From the NCBI GenBank assembly GCA_024346935.1, contig AP024878.1, forward strand, positions 1,178,001-1,242,000: a DNA stretch of 64,000 nt, in the 5' to 3' direction. How positions within the stretch are numbered: the first letter of the stretch is position 1; each line of letters begins with the position of its first letter. Below the pieces are notes generated by a model. It had not been told where the DNA came from and did not search any database. It saw nothing but the letters and a program-made list of their open reading frames with translations. Both the position numbers and the translations under genes were made by a program. This stretch comes from Vibrio inusitatus. Its GTDB lineage: Bacteria > Pseudomonadota > Gammaproteobacteria > Enterobacterales > Vibrionaceae. Positions 35,461 to 44,507 of this stretch are shown here, in pieces.

Positions 35461-35637
35461 AACCGTCACCTCAGAGGTTGCGTTGTTAGTGAACACATTC
35501 AGTATCGCTGTTCTAGAGAATTTTAAAACAGATAGGAATCTAAAAAAATGTTCCTTATATTGTGTAATTGCCTTCATTTATGGCTCGATTACGCTATTTT
35601 TAGTGTAAATAAGGAATGTTAATCATATGGATGTATC

Positions 35638-37365
35638 ATGAAGCCGATAAAACTTGTGAGATTTTTCGCTCGACTTGAGTCGTATTCAGTACATGAAGAG
35701 AACGCGGTACTACTCGATGAAGTATCAGAACTCTTATATACAACAACGCGTTATGCGCGCACTTTGCTAGGTGATATGCAAAGAAATGGTTGGTTACAAT
35801 GGACACCAAAAACCGGAAGAAATCAGCGTTCAATTCTTAAAAAACTATATTCCGAAGCCGAAGTACGCCGTCAAATCGCCTTAAACTTTATTTCTCAAAA
35901 GCAGTTTGAAGAGGCTTTAGAGGCCTTGCAGGATAATCAGCAAATATTTGGTGAATTACTGAAACAATCTTCAGGCGCAGGCTTGCATAACGGATTGTTG
36001 CACGTACAACTGACTTACAATCGTACTTTTAGCGCTCTTTATCCTCACAACATTTTACGAAACAGTGAACGCTTCTTTGTACGTCAACTCTATTCTTGCC
36101 TGGTTAAACAGGATGCCAAAGGGAACACTACAGCCGATATTGCGCATCATTGGCAAATGAGTGAAGACGGCAAGGTATGGTCATTTTATCTAAGGCCCAA
36201 GGTTCAATTTCATGATGGCAGCCCAATTCATGGACAAGCGATTGTCGATCTTTTCAATGCCTACAAAAAACGAGATGGCTACAAGCGAGATTTATGGCAT
36301 CTTTTGCGAATAGAATCGCCTCAACCTAGAGTGGTTAAATTCTACTTAAGTTCCGAGGATATAGATTTTGTATCAAAATTGGCGGACGTGAAATATTCTA
36401 TTCAGCCAGTGAAACAAGTCACCAAGAGTATTTCAAAGCAGACAGCGGTGATTGGATCTGGTCCTTTTAAGTTGCTCGAACAAAGTGATAAATGGCTAAA
36501 GCTAAGGGCTAATGAGGCATTTCATGGTTATCGTTCACTCACTGATGAACTGACAATTTGGCATGTGAAGTCCCAAAATGGCGGTGAATCGTACAGTCAT
36601 AAACTGTTGTCTAAACAAAGTGAAGATGAAGAGGAAACAGCGGTACAACCCACAAAGCGGTTGTGTGTTGAAGATGGATGTTTGCTCACGGTATTTAATC
36701 AAAATGCAGCTAAAAAGCTACCTACAGAAACACGTCGTTGGTTAGTTCATGTGATGCAAGGCGAAGCGCTTTGGAAAGACATAACTAAAAACAAAGTGCC
36801 AATTAATCTTGTGGCCGCTGAGAATTTCTACCCTTTTTGGAAACCATGGAATTCAGTAGCAGCAACGAAACCTGCAGAAATAAATCGTTTATCTATTCTT
36901 ATTTACAATCATTTTGGGCTTAAGGTATGTGCACAAGCCATAAGTAACGTACTTGCTAAACATGGCATTGAGGTGGACATTGAAGAGGTACCGATTGAAA
37001 CCTACGCCAAACTGGCTAAGGGTGATGGCTTTACTCAAGACATCGTGTTAATGAATTTGTTGTTGGATGACAATCTGCCAACGTCAGCTTTGTTGGCGTT
37101 TCAAAGTGATATTGCATTTAGAAGCTGTCTGGATGCTAAAACAAGTGATTGGCTGGACACAAACTTAAGAAAACTGTGTGCTGATGCTCAATCGACGCAC
37201 TACCTTGAACGGTTAGAATCAATTGGCAATTACCTGATCAGTGAAGCAATAGCCAAGCCATTGTTTCATCACATGCAGTCTATGAGCTTTCAGGACATGT
37301 TTAGTGGTGTTGATATGACCCCTTGGGGTTGGCCTGATATTCAACAAATCTGGTTAGAAGATTAA
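35638..37365 (+). CDS. sgrR: SgrR, transcriptional regulator of sugar-phosphate stress
   Basis: This 575-residue protein has an N-terminal winged-helix DNA-binding domain (residues 1-95, YTTTRYARTLLGDMQRNGWLQWTPKTGRNQRS). A long solute-binding-protein-like domain follows (SBP_bac_5; ADIAHHWQMSEDGKVWSFYLRPKVQFHDG). This layout and sequence match E. coli SgrR, which senses glucose-phosphate stress and switches on the sRNA SgrS. It points away from ptsG. The hydrolase gene 30 bases downstream may be cotranscribed. Confidence 0.9.
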   Translation: MKPIKLVRFFARLESYSVHEENAVLLDEVSELLYTTTRYARTLLGDMQRNGWLQWTPKTGRNQRSILKKLYSEAEVRRQIALNFISQKQFEEALEALQDNQQIFGELLKQSSGAGLHNGLLHVQLTYNRTFSALYPHNILRNSERFFVRQLYSCLVKQDAKGNTTADIAHHWQMSEDGKVWSFYLRPKVQFHDGSPIHGQAIVDLFNAYKKRDGYKRDLWHLLRIESPQPRVVKFYLSSEDIDFVSKLADVKYSIQPVKQVTKSISKQTAVIGSGPFKLLEQSDKWLKLRANEAFHGYRSLTDELTIWHVKSQNGGESYSHKLLSKQSEDEEETAVQPTKRLCVEDGCLLTVFNQNAAKKLPTETRRWLVHVMQGEALWKDITKNKVPINLVAAENFYPFWKPWNSVAATKPAEINRLSILIYNHFGLKVCAQAISNVLAKHGIEVDIEEVPIETYAKLAKGDGFTQDIVLMNLLLDDNLPTSALLAFQSDIAFRSCLDAKTSDWLDTNLRKLCADAQSTHYLERLESIGNYLISEAIAKPLFHHMQSMSFQDMFSGVDMTPWGWPDIQQIWLED

Positions 37366-37394
37366 CACCAACAAGAAGGAGTGAAGCGAAGATT

Positions 37395-38399
37395 ATGGCA
37401 ACAGAATACCTAGCAGATGTTATTGATGGAAAAAAAGTTATTCAGCGCTTGGACGTATCTGACTTGAGCGAGGGAGAGCATACCTTTTGGTTTAGGATAT
37501 GCAGTAATGCATTAGGTCAATGGTTGCATTTACCGGTGATGGTATACAAAGGCAGCAAGCCCGGTAAGCGTTTCATGATAACCGCTGGTGTACATGGTGA
37601 TGAATACAATGGGGTGCTAGTAGCGCAAAAGGTAGCTTCTCAATTGGCGACGGCTGATATCTCAGGTTCGGTGGTGATTGTTCCGACAGTGAATTTGTCA
37701 GGGATGCTTAGTCATAGCCGAGATTACAGTTCAAACGATCCTGATCACTCTACAGCCAATCTCAATCGATTTTTTCCAGGGGATAAGAATGGCAACGAGG
37801 CACAGCGCTATGTTTATCAGCTATGGAATCATTTGTTAAAGCCGAATGCCGATCTCGCCATAGATCTTCATACTCAGACCAGTGGCACGATTTACCCATT
37901 ATACGTATTTGCCGATTATCGTCTCACTGATGCGCTCAAGATGGCGCGTCTAATGAATCCTGATGTCATTTTTGATGATCCTGGTGATCCGGGAATCTTA
38001 GAGACCGTTTGGAATCGACATAACATTCCATCCATCACGGTTGAGGTTGGGGTCGGTCGGTACAGTGACTATCCATTAATTGATCGCACTACAAAAGGTG
38101 TGCTCAATGTACTGAACAATTATCAGGTATTGATAGACGACGGTGCAGCGATGGAAATGGAACCACCATTCCTTGAAGGTAAAGATCTTATCAGCATTCG
38201 CGCAGAAACCGGTGGATTCTATCAGCCCCAGGTAGAGTTACTTCAGCCGGTAAAAGAAGGAGACCTTCTATCCATCCAAACAGACTCGTTCGGTAAAGAG
38301 GTTAAGCGGTACTATGCACCAAGGTCGGGGGTGGTTTTGAGTTTGAATGTCGAACCTATGAGAGCAACCGGTGCTCTTATTGTTCGCCTTATCCACTAA
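37395..38399 (+). CDS. Succinylglutamate desuccinylase/aspartoacylase family hydrolase
   Basis: This 334-residue M14-like zinc enzyme has the metal ligands in HGDEYNG (His and Glu near residues 70-73) and in DLHTQTSG (His). A catalytic-Glu-like segment follows in ITVEVGVGRY. A C-terminal beta-rich domain (residues 260-330) with YYAPRSGVVLS is typical of AstE/AspA-like proteins. It probably cleaves an N-acyl amino acid; the substrate is unknown. A ribosome site AAGGAG precedes the ATG by about 12 bases. Confidence 0.87.
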   Translation: MATEYLADVIDGKKVIQRLDVSDLSEGEHTFWFRICSNALGQWLHLPVMVYKGSKPGKRFMITAGVHGDEYNGVLVAQKVASQLATADISGSVVIVPTVNLSGMLSHSRDYSSNDPDHSTANLNRFFPGDKNGNEAQRYVYQLWNHLLKPNADLAIDLHTQTSGTIYPLYVFADYRLTDALKMARLMNPDVIFDDPGDPGILETVWNRHNIPSITVEVGVGRYSDYPLIDRTTKGVLNVLNNYQVLIDDGAAMEMEPPFLEGKDLISIRAETGGFYQPQVELLQPVKEGDLLSIQTDSFGKEVKRYYAPRSGVVLSLNVEPMRATGALIVRLIH

Positions 38400-38907
38400 C
38401 CAACTCTTTTATGAGGTTCGCTTGGCGCCAATAGCTAAGCGTCTTTTCATTGACTTCCCCATGCTCACGAGCACATCTAAGCATCGCTGTTTGAAAGGCT
38501 TGACTGAGTTCTATTTGGTCTAAGAGTGCTAGGCTTCGTATGATACGGCTGATTCGAAGGTGATTATGGTCAGTGGCTTTTAACCATGCATGGTCGCGTA
38601 TGTTGAGGTCTTGTTTAGGAACAATAGAGTTCCCAAAAAATCGCATACCAAAAAAGTCGAGCATCATGCCTAGTGAATGAAGCTGCGCCTCACGTAGCAC
38701 TTCACAAGTGCTGAAGTAATCCTGCGTTGATTGACAGACAATAGGGCTATGGGGGTGAAAGCGACTTGGGGTATCAATAGGAAACAACCATTGAATGTAT
38801 TCATGGTCGTACTCTAACCAGAATGAGTCCAATGCCCAGATTTGTTCAATTCTTCTTCCTTTATGGTCAGCTTTTAAGCCGAGCATGAACTGACAAGCGG
38901 TTTTCAT
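38389..38907 (-). CDS. Opioid growth factor receptor (OGFr)-domain protein
   Basis: The product is 172 residues. The hallmark is LEYDHEYIQWLFPIDTPSRFHPHSPIV (residues 31-57), which matches the OGFr conserved region (LExxHDYIQWLFPxxExSxFN). It also has an initial FMLGLKADHKGRRIEQI segment. Bacterial members are soluble and uncharacterised. The stop overlaps the end of the convergent hydrolase gene by 11 bases. Confidence 0.83.
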   Translation of the reverse strand: MKTACQFMLGLKADHKGRRIEQIWALDSFWLEYDHEYIQWLFPIDTPSRFHPHSPIVCQSTQDYFSTCEVLREAQLHSLGMMLDFFGMRFFGNSIVPKQDLNIRDHAWLKATDHNHLRISRIIRSLALLDQIELSQAFQTAMLRCAREHGEVNEKTLSYWRQANLIKELVSG

Positions 38908-39498
38908 TGTGTTCTCAAACTACCATGTAAAATAGCCCTACTTAGATCGTAGTGCAAAATAAATGAATTGCGTTAATGCTAAACGTTGTAAGTTAGAATA
39001 TCTATTCATAAGCCGAATGAATAACAAAGACTTACAAAATATTACCTAGCCAATATGCAACTCGTTTTATCTCATCAATTAAATAGTATACACATTCAAT
39101 TACTCCTAATTTTCATTGCGGTATGAATTAATATCTTGTGACATCATAGGGGCAATTATGCAGTAATGAAGGTCCGTCATTTGTTTATAGATATTATAAC
39201 GAACAATGCCTTGTAGTTGAGCGAGGCTATCTATTACGGCTTATCAGTAGATAGGTACTTTGGCTATTTGTCATTAGACGGGCCTAAAGCCCATTAAGAT
39301 TAATGATAACGTGCACTGCTCATTACGATGGGTAAACTTTCACATTTACCGACATAATATTCAGGATGCAATGCGCTTTCTCAGGTGGTGCTTTTAGAAT
39401 GCCCCTCTCCACTAAATATTTGTTACAAAATATTTCGGTGTGAATTTTTGAATATAAAGGAATGAATTAGTCATGAAAGATTCATTTAATAAATAAAT
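38908..39498. other. AT-rich intergenic region before phnD
   Basis: The stretch has about 590 bases with no supported gene. An AAATATTT-GTTAC-AAAATATTT near-palindrome lies near 39415-39436. No repeat family or known RNA motif was seen. It may hold the OGFr-gene promoter at the left and upstream regulatory sites of the phn operon at the right. Confidence 0.55.
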
Positions 39499-39542
39499 GT
39501 TTCATCTACTTTGCACCTAACTGTCATCTAATTTGATTAACT
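39499..39542 (+). promoter_or_regulatory. Tandem PhoB boxes upstream of phnD
   Basis: Four 11-base steps in phase read GTTTCATCTAC, TTTGCACCTAA, CTGTCATCTAA and TTTGATTAACT. These match the PhoB half-site pattern (CTGTCAT plus four A/T-rich bases) repeated every 11 bases, forming two adjacent boxes. They end 35 bases before the phnD start and imply phosphate-starvation control. Confidence 0.75.
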
Positions 39543-39576
39543 TTCTTCGCAGTTTATTAGCCAACAGGAAAGTAAA

Positions 39577-40515
39577 ATGAAACTAGTTAAGACTGCAGTA
39601 GCTACTGCGTTAATGTTCTCTGCAGCCGTTTCAGCAATGGATTCACGCTATCAAGACCGCACAGGAAACTTAGTCGCGGATGTTCCTCAAAACGAAGCTG
39701 AATGGGTAAACCCTTCTACTCTTATCTTTGCTTACACTCCGGTTGAAGACCCTGCGGTTTATGCTGATGTATGGAGCGAATTTCTTGAGCATCTAGAGAA
39801 AGAAACGGGTAAGAATATCCGGTTCTTCCCTGTGCAGAGCAATGCAGCTCAAATTGAGGCAATGCGCTCTGGTCGTCTGCATATTGCTGGTTTCAATACT
39901 GGTTCTACGCCGCTTGCGGTTAATTGTGCTGGTTTTGCTCCCTTCACTATGATGGCAGCAGAAGACGGTTCTTTTGGCTACGAGATGGAAATCATTACTC
40001 ACCCTGAATCTGGGATTGAGAAAGTTGAAGACTTAAAAGGTAAGAATCTAGCATTTACAGCTCAAACTTCGAACTCTGGCTTTAAGGCTCCCTCAGCAAT
40101 ATTAGATGCAGAATATGGCATGAAGCCGGACGTAGACTTTAAGCCTGCGTTCTCTGGAGCGCATGACAACTCTATCCTAGGCGTGGCACATAAAGATTAT
40201 GATGCAGCTGCGGTTGCTAACTCAGTACTAAATCGCATGCTCTCTCGTGATGTAGTGAATGATCAGCAAGTCAAATCAATTTATAAATCACAAACATTCC
40301 CTACCACTGCTTATGGAACAGCCCACAACCTAGATCCAGAGCTACAAGGAAAGATTCAACAAGCGTTTTTCTCTTTCGACTGGCAAGGGACTAAATTGCA
40401 AGAAGAGTTTGAGCGCAATGGTGAAGCACAATTTGTTCCAATTACATACCAAGAGCATTGGGAAGTCGTTCGCACCATCGATACCGCAAATCAGGTTTCA
40501 TACACCTGTAGCTAA
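39577..40515 (+). CDS. phnD: Phosphate/phosphite/phosphonate ABC transporter binding protein
   Basis: The product is 312 residues with a signal peptide (MKLVKTAVATALMFSAAVSA). A PhnD-type periplasmic fold follows, with the sequence TLIFAYTPVEDPAVYADVWSEFLEHLEKETGK, then QSNAAQIEAMRSGRLHIAGFNTGSTPLAV and TSNSGFKAPSAIL. It binds a phosphonate or phosphite. AGGAAAG precedes the ATG. It heads the phnD-phnC-phnE1-phnE2 operon and is under PhoB boxes. No phosphonate-degrading gene is seen in the window. Confidence 0.92.
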   Translation: MKLVKTAVATALMFSAAVSAMDSRYQDRTGNLVADVPQNEAEWVNPSTLIFAYTPVEDPAVYADVWSEFLEHLEKETGKNIRFFPVQSNAAQIEAMRSGRLHIAGFNTGSTPLAVNCAGFAPFTMMAAEDGSFGYEMEIITHPESGIEKVEDLKGKNLAFTAQTSNSGFKAPSAILDAEYGMKPDVDFKPAFSGAHDNSILGVAHKDYDAAAVANSVLNRMLSRDVVNDQQVKSIYKSQTFPTTAYGTAHNLDPELQGKIQQAFFSFDWQGTKLQEEFERNGEAQFVPITYQEHWEVVRTIDTANQVSYTCS

Positions 40516-40537
40516 TCCAATATAACGTCCAACTATA

Positions 40538-40561
40538 GGGCCCAGTATAGAACTGGGTCTT
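40538..40561 (+). terminator. Intercistronic hairpin between phnD and phnC
   Basis: GGGCCCAGT...ACTGGGTCTT makes a stem with a short T end. It may partly terminate or protect the phnD message, giving more binding protein than ATPase. Confidence 0.5.
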
Positions 40562-40606
40562 GCTTCGCACTCTATAATTTCCATCCAACCTCCCCAAAGG
40601 AAGGTC

Positions 40607-41422
40607 ATGTCTACACTAACTCTAAAAGGCTTAACCAAACACTACTCTTCGTCTGATAAGGCGCTCACTGACGTCAATCTTATCGTTGAACCCGGTGAGG
40701 TTGTGGGTTTAATTGGCCCGTCAGGCGCGGGTAAATCTACCCTGATTCGCTGTATCAACCGACTTACTGAACCTACTGATGGGCAAGTGCTATTTTCTGA
40801 TAGAGATCTAGTCACACTCTCAGCATCAAACTTAAAGCACGCTCGCCGAGAAATTGGGATGATATTCCAAGAATACGCATTAATTGAACGTCTTACCGTG
40901 ATGGAGAATGTGCTGTCAGGCCGCCTAGGTTATGTGAGCTTTTGGCGCAGTTTCACGCGTCGTTATCCAAGCAAAGACATACAAGAAGCTTATGCACTGT
41001 TAGATCGCGTAGGCTTGTTAGAGCACGCTAATAAACGAGCAGATGCGCTCTCAGGTGGTCAGCGCCAGAGGGTAGGGATTGCAAGAGCGTTAGCTCAAAA
41101 ACCTAAGTTATTGCTTATTGATGAGCCTACCGCTGCACTTGATCCAAGAACGGCTCGTCAGATCATGCGCTTGATCAGTGAGATTTGCGAAGAGCAGCAA
41201 CTTCCAGCCATCATTAATATTCACGATGTTGAATTGGCCAAACGATTTGTACAGCGCATTGTTGGGCTTAATGCAGGTCAGGTAGTGTTTGATGGAAAGC
41301 CTCAAGAGCTTGATGAAAGGGTATTGACCAATATCTATGGTCAAGAAGACTGGAATGCGACCACGGAGCAAGAAGCTGAGCCTTCGATGAATACAGCGAT
41401 ATTTACTGAGGCTATAGCATGA
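40607..41422 (+). CDS. phnC: Phosphonate ABC transporter ATP-binding protein
   Basis: This 271-residue ABC ATPase has Walker A GPSGAGKS, the Q-loop in [23 protein letters not shown] (the LSGRLG run is typical of PhnC), signature [17 protein letters not shown], Walker [12 protein letters not shown] and an H-loop in [16 protein letters not shown] site precedes the ATG. The stop overlaps the next gene by four bases (ATGA). Confidence 0.93.
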   Translation: MSTLTLKGLTKHYSSSDKALTDVNLIVEPGEVVGLIGPSGAGKSTLIRCINRLTEPTDGQVLFSDRDLVTLSASNLKHARREIGMIFQEYALIERLTVMENVLSGRLGYVSFWRSFTRRYPSKDIQEAYALLDRVGLLEHANKRADALSGGQRQRVGIARALAQKPKLLLIDEPTAALDPRTARQIMRLISEICEEQQLPAIINIHDVELAKRFVQRIVGLNAGQVVFDGKPQELDERVLTNIYGQEDWNATTEQEAEPSMNTAIFTEAIA

Positions 41423-42219
41423 GCCGGAGTTACCCTAGTCAGTGGAAGAAGCCTCCGTTAATTTCAAATGCTTGGGTTCGCTATGGCATCACGGCATCTG
41501 TAGTTATCTACTTATATCTGTCGACGCAATCCATCAATATTAATTGGATACGTATTTATGAGGGAAGCGAACGAGGCTGGCAGTTTATTGTAGCGTTCAT
41601 GAATCCCGATTTTGCTGGGCGCTGGGACAATATTTGGCAAGGCTTAGTTGAAAGCTTAACCATGACCCTAACTTCAACGGTAGCGGGTGTGATCCTGTCT
41701 ATTCCTTTTGGGCTGGGAGCGGCAAAGAATCTAGCACCCAAACCCGTGTATTTCTTTTGTCGCGGATTTGTGGCGATCGCAAGAAGCTTTCAAGAAATCA
41801 TCGTAGCTATCTTGTGTGTGGCGTTGTTTGGCTTTGGCACATTTGCCGGTTTCGTCACCCTAACGTTCGCGACTATTGGCTTTCTCGCCAAGCTATTCGC
41901 AGATGAGATCGAAGCAATAGACCCCGCTCCTTTAACAGCGATGCGTGCAACAGGAGCGAGTTGGTTACAGCAGGTCAACTATGCAGTCCAAGCTCAAGTG
42001 ATGCCTCGTTTTATTGGATTATCCATGTATCGATTGGATATCAACTTCCGTGAATCAGCGGTAATCGGCATCGTAGGTGCGGGTGGCATTGGTGCAACCT
42101 TAAACACAGCTATGGATCGTTATGAATACAGTGCTGCAGCGGCCATCCTTTTGATCATTATTGGCATCGTGATGGTTTGTGAATACATCTCAACCATCAT
42201 TCGTCAACGCGTGCAGTAG
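41419..42219 (+). CDS. phnE: Phosphonate ABC transporter permease, first copy
   Basis: This 266-residue permease has about six membrane helices and the PhnE coupling segment [54 protein letters not shown] near the end is the usual end motif of the family. It overlaps phnC and is followed after 11 bases by a second, different permease. The two probably form a heterodimer. Confidence 0.92.
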   Translation: MSRSYPSQWKKPPLISNAWVRYGITASVVIYLYLSTQSININWIRIYEGSERGWQFIVAFMNPDFAGRWDNIWQGLVESLTMTLTSTVAGVILSIPFGLGAAKNLAPKPVYFFCRGFVAIARSFQEIIVAILCVALFGFGTFAGFVTLTFATIGFLAKLFADEIEAIDPAPLTAMRATGASWLQQVNYAVQAQVMPRFIGLSMYRLDINFRESAVIGIVGAGGIGATLNTAMDRYEYSAAAAILLIIIGIVMVCEYISTIIRQRVQ

Positions 42220-42230
42220 GAGAGAATACA

Positions 42231-43043
42231 ATGAAAAACTTACATTCGATGCCTACTGTTTGGCAAAAGTACGATCAGAAACAGACCATCACGCAATGGG
42301 TGTGCTGGTTGGCATTTGTTGCTTTGGTAGTGTTTGCTTGGCAAGTAATGAATCAAGATACCATTTGGTACTTTATTACTGACTCTCCAAATCAAATTGC
42401 TGATATTGGCTCTCGCATGTGGCCACCAAGGTGGAGTTACTTAGAACAGATTTGGCTACCGTTATGGGACACGCTTAACATAGCAACCTTAGGAACCTTA
42501 CTCGGTATTGTGCTCGCGTTCCCCGTTGCGTTCATGGCGGCAAGAAATACCACGCCGAGTGTGGCCTTCGTGAGACCCATTGCGCTGTTTATCATTGCAG
42601 CGAGCCGCTCGATAAACTCACTAATTTGGGCGTTACTTTTGGTCGCTATTCTAGGGCCTGGATTACTTGCTGGTATTATTGCCATTGCACTTCGTTCAAT
42701 TGGCTTTGTATCCAAACTTATGTACGAGGCAATAGAAGAGGTGAATGACACACAGGTATCTGCTATTCGAGCAACAGGTGCATCCCCTTTGCAAGTGCTT
42801 GATTACGGCGTGTTACCTCAAGTGATGCCTAGTTTTATCGGCACGAGTTTATTTCGCTGGGATATTAATATTAGAGAATCAACAGTACTAGGATTAGTGG
42901 GAGCAGGGGGCATAGGCCTGAAGCTTCAAGAATCTATGGCAGTATTAGCTTGGCCGCAGGTCACGGTAATTTTCTGCGCAATTTTGGTTACGGTTGTCAT
43001 ATCAGAATGGATCTCAGCTAAAGCGAGACATGCTTTGATTTAA
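42231..43043 (+). CDS. phnE: Phosphonate ABC transporter permease, second copy
   Basis: This 270-residue paralogue of the preceding protein has the coupling segment VNDTQVSAIRATGASPLQVLDYGVLPQVMPSFIG and REST-VLGLVGAGGIGLKL near the end. The two share helix order but differ in the N-terminal third. It is the last gene of the phn operon. A strong hairpin follows. Confidence 0.92.
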   Translation: MKNLHSMPTVWQKYDQKQTITQWVCWLAFVALVVFAWQVMNQDTIWYFITDSPNQIADIGSRMWPPRWSYLEQIWLPLWDTLNIATLGTLLGIVLAFPVAFMAARNTTPSVAFVRPIALFIIAASRSINSLIWALLLVAILGPGLLAGIIAIALRSIGFVSKLMYEAIEEVNDTQVSAIRATGASPLQVLDYGVLPQVMPSFIGTSLFRWDINIRESTVLGLVGAGGIGLKLQESMAVLAWPQVTVIFCAILVTVVISEWISAKARHALI

Positions 43044-43061
43044 TCTTGAGAGGATATGAAC

Positions 43062-43097
43062 TATTAGTGGGCTACTTTTTGGAATAGCCCACTAATG
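43062..43097. terminator. Bidirectional hairpin after the phn operon
   Basis: ATTAGTGGGCTA...TAGCCCACTAAT is a perfect 12 bp stem with a T-rich loop, located between convergent genes. The T run is missing on the plus side, so termination efficiency is uncertain. Confidence 0.6.
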
Positions 43098-43105
43098 AAA
43101 TGCTG

Positions 43106-43267
43106 TTACTCAAACACTGACAATGCACGAGCCTTGGTACAATCTGCTGGGAATTGATTTTGTACTGCATCAATAGATGAACACACTGTTGCTAATGCAG
43201 TATTGTTATTCCAGATGAATAGCCCGCCAACAATGATTACCGCTGCGATAATGATCAGTTTTTTCAT
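43106..43267 (-). CDS. Small single-helix exported protein
   Basis: The product is 53 residues starting at the ATG at 43267, with GCGGAA upstream. It is MKKLIIIAAVIIVGGLFIWNNN plus a short periplasmic tail with two Cys residues (TVCSSIDAVQNQFPADCTKA) that could form a disulfide. The function is unknown. The longer frame adds 15 residues without a ribosome site. It is convergent with phnE2. Confidence 0.6.
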   Translation of the reverse strand: MKKLIIIAAVIIVGGLFIWNNNTALATVCSSIDAVQNQFPADCTKARALSVFE

Positions 43268-43391
43268 GTATTTATTCCGCTTTATATGAAATCTGTTTAA
43301 AGGATAGCCCAAACTTTCCTAATAACCTCATATGAAAACAAAGGTTTAGGAACTGAAGTTTATTGCATAGCATGCTACATCTCGCAAACCA

Positions 43392-43703
43392 CGTCATTGC
43401 CGAGGTCTCTTATGAGCAATCTGAGCGGTGTGCGAATTTAGATCTCCGATAGGAGCACTCGGAGATGACGGGCTTTACTCTTTGTGTCCATGACTCTTGC
43501 AAACCACATTGTTGCGGAGGTCTTACTCTCTGTGTCTCAGAATGTCCCAAAAGGCGTCATTGCCGAGGTCTTTTATCGGCAATCTGAGCGGGGTGCGAAC
43601 CTAGATCTCCGATAGGAGCACTCGGAGATGACACGTTTTACTTTATGCGTCTACAATTCTCCCAAACCACGTCATTGCCGAGGTCTCTTATCGGCAATCT
43701 TAG
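43392..43703. repeat. Second two-hairpin repeat family (TTGCCGA / ATCTCCGA), 2.5 copies
   Basis: Copies lie at 43392-43470 and 43555-43633, and a half copy at 43670-43703. A degenerate trace is at 43506-43525. Each full copy has a CGTCATTGCCGAGG...CGGCAAT hairpin and then ATCTCCGA-TAGGAGCAC-TCGGAGAT ending GACG. Linkers repeat the words CTTTGTGTC, TCTTGCAAACCAC and similar. No gene is seen in this 520-base gap. Confidence 0.85.
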
Positions 43704-43792
43704 CTCTGTTTTTCGATAACTAACATTTAAGCTTACACGTGTACGCTAAAAATGGCATACTCATTATCCGAGAAGTTAACTAGTGTTGTGTC

Positions 43793-44446
43793 ATGTCTAA
43801 TGTAGCAAGCAATCAGTACAGTAAAAATGAAGAGATCGCTAATTCAGTCACTCATGGGGCAGGGATGATCTTTGGCATTGTCGCACTTGTGTTGTTGTTA
43901 CAAAAATCTCTGTCTCATCAGGCAGATACCATGACCATAGCCAGCATGGCAATTTATGGCTCCAGCATGATAGTGCTGTTTCTTGCCTCAACTTTGTACC
44001 ATGCAGTACCTCATCAGGGTGCCAAGCGTTGGCTTAAAACCTTTGATCACAGTGCGATATATTTGTTGATTGCCGGTAGCTACACTCCTTTCTTATTGGT
44101 GAGTTTAAGAACGCCTTTGGCCATCGGATTGATGATTGTCATTTGGAGCATTGCCATTCTTGGTATCGTAATGAAGCTTGCGTTTGTCTATCGCTTTAAG
44201 CGTTTCTCTCTGATTAGCTACATAGTTATGGGTTGGTTATCGCTAATTGTGGTTTACCAATTGGCTCTAACCTTGCATTCCGGCGGTTTGGCATTGTTGG
44301 CGGCTGGTGGATTGATCTACTCGCTAGGCATTGTCTTTTATGTCAACAAACGAATTCCTTTTAATCACGCTATTTGGCACTGTTTTGTGTTAGGTGGTGC
44401 TGTGTGTCACTTCTTAGCTATCTATTACTACGTTAAGCCCGTCTAA
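43793..44446 (+). CDS. trhA: Hemolysin III / TrhA family membrane protein
   Basis: This 217-residue protein has seven membrane helices of the bacterial PAQR family: [55 protein letters not shown] and the end motif [21 protein letters not shown]. The conserved His, Ser and Asp residues of the membrane zinc site are visible. E. coli TrhA regulates membrane energetics and fluidity; the older hemolysin name is not well founded. It is a single gene. Confidence 0.93.
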   Translation: MSNVASNQYSKNEEIANSVTHGAGMIFGIVALVLLLQKSLSHQADTMTIASMAIYGSSMIVLFLASTLYHAVPHQGAKRWLKTFDHSAIYLLIAGSYTPFLLVSLRTPLAIGLMIVIWSIAILGIVMKLAFVYRFKRFSLISYIVMGWLSLIVVYQLALTLHSGGLALLAAGGLIYSLGIVFYVNKRIPFNHAIWHCFVLGGAVCHFLAIYYYVKPV

Positions 44447-44507
44447 TCGTCATACGTTATTGATCAATATAGTGTTTTATCCTAGTTTTTAATTAGGGGG
44501 AATCACT

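Larger units (their letters stand above)
35234..35600 (-). ncRNA. Candidate sgrS-type small RNA between sgrR and ptsG
   Basis: The region is divergent from sgrR, where sgrS lies in enterobacteria. A minus-strand transcript would carry a short ORF with a good ribosome site and then a segment AUUACGGCUAA. That segment can pair (5 + 4 bp around a small internal loop) with UUAGGGUAAU over the ptsG ribosome site. It would end in a long stem (AGGTGATAATTA...TAATTATCACCT) followed by CCCTTTTT. The 5' end is not determined, and the pairing is short enough to be chance. Confidence 0.38.

Noticed and set aside
35461..35577. Upstream extension of the 42-codon ORF in the candidate sgrS region
   Set aside because: The ATG at 35577 has no ribosome site, while the internal ATG at 35460 has a strong one. 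A weak likeness of the extension to SgrT was not convincing.
43793..44446. Hemolysin virulence factor
   Set aside because: The sequence is a PAQR-type membrane protein (TrhA). The hemolysin III name is historical.
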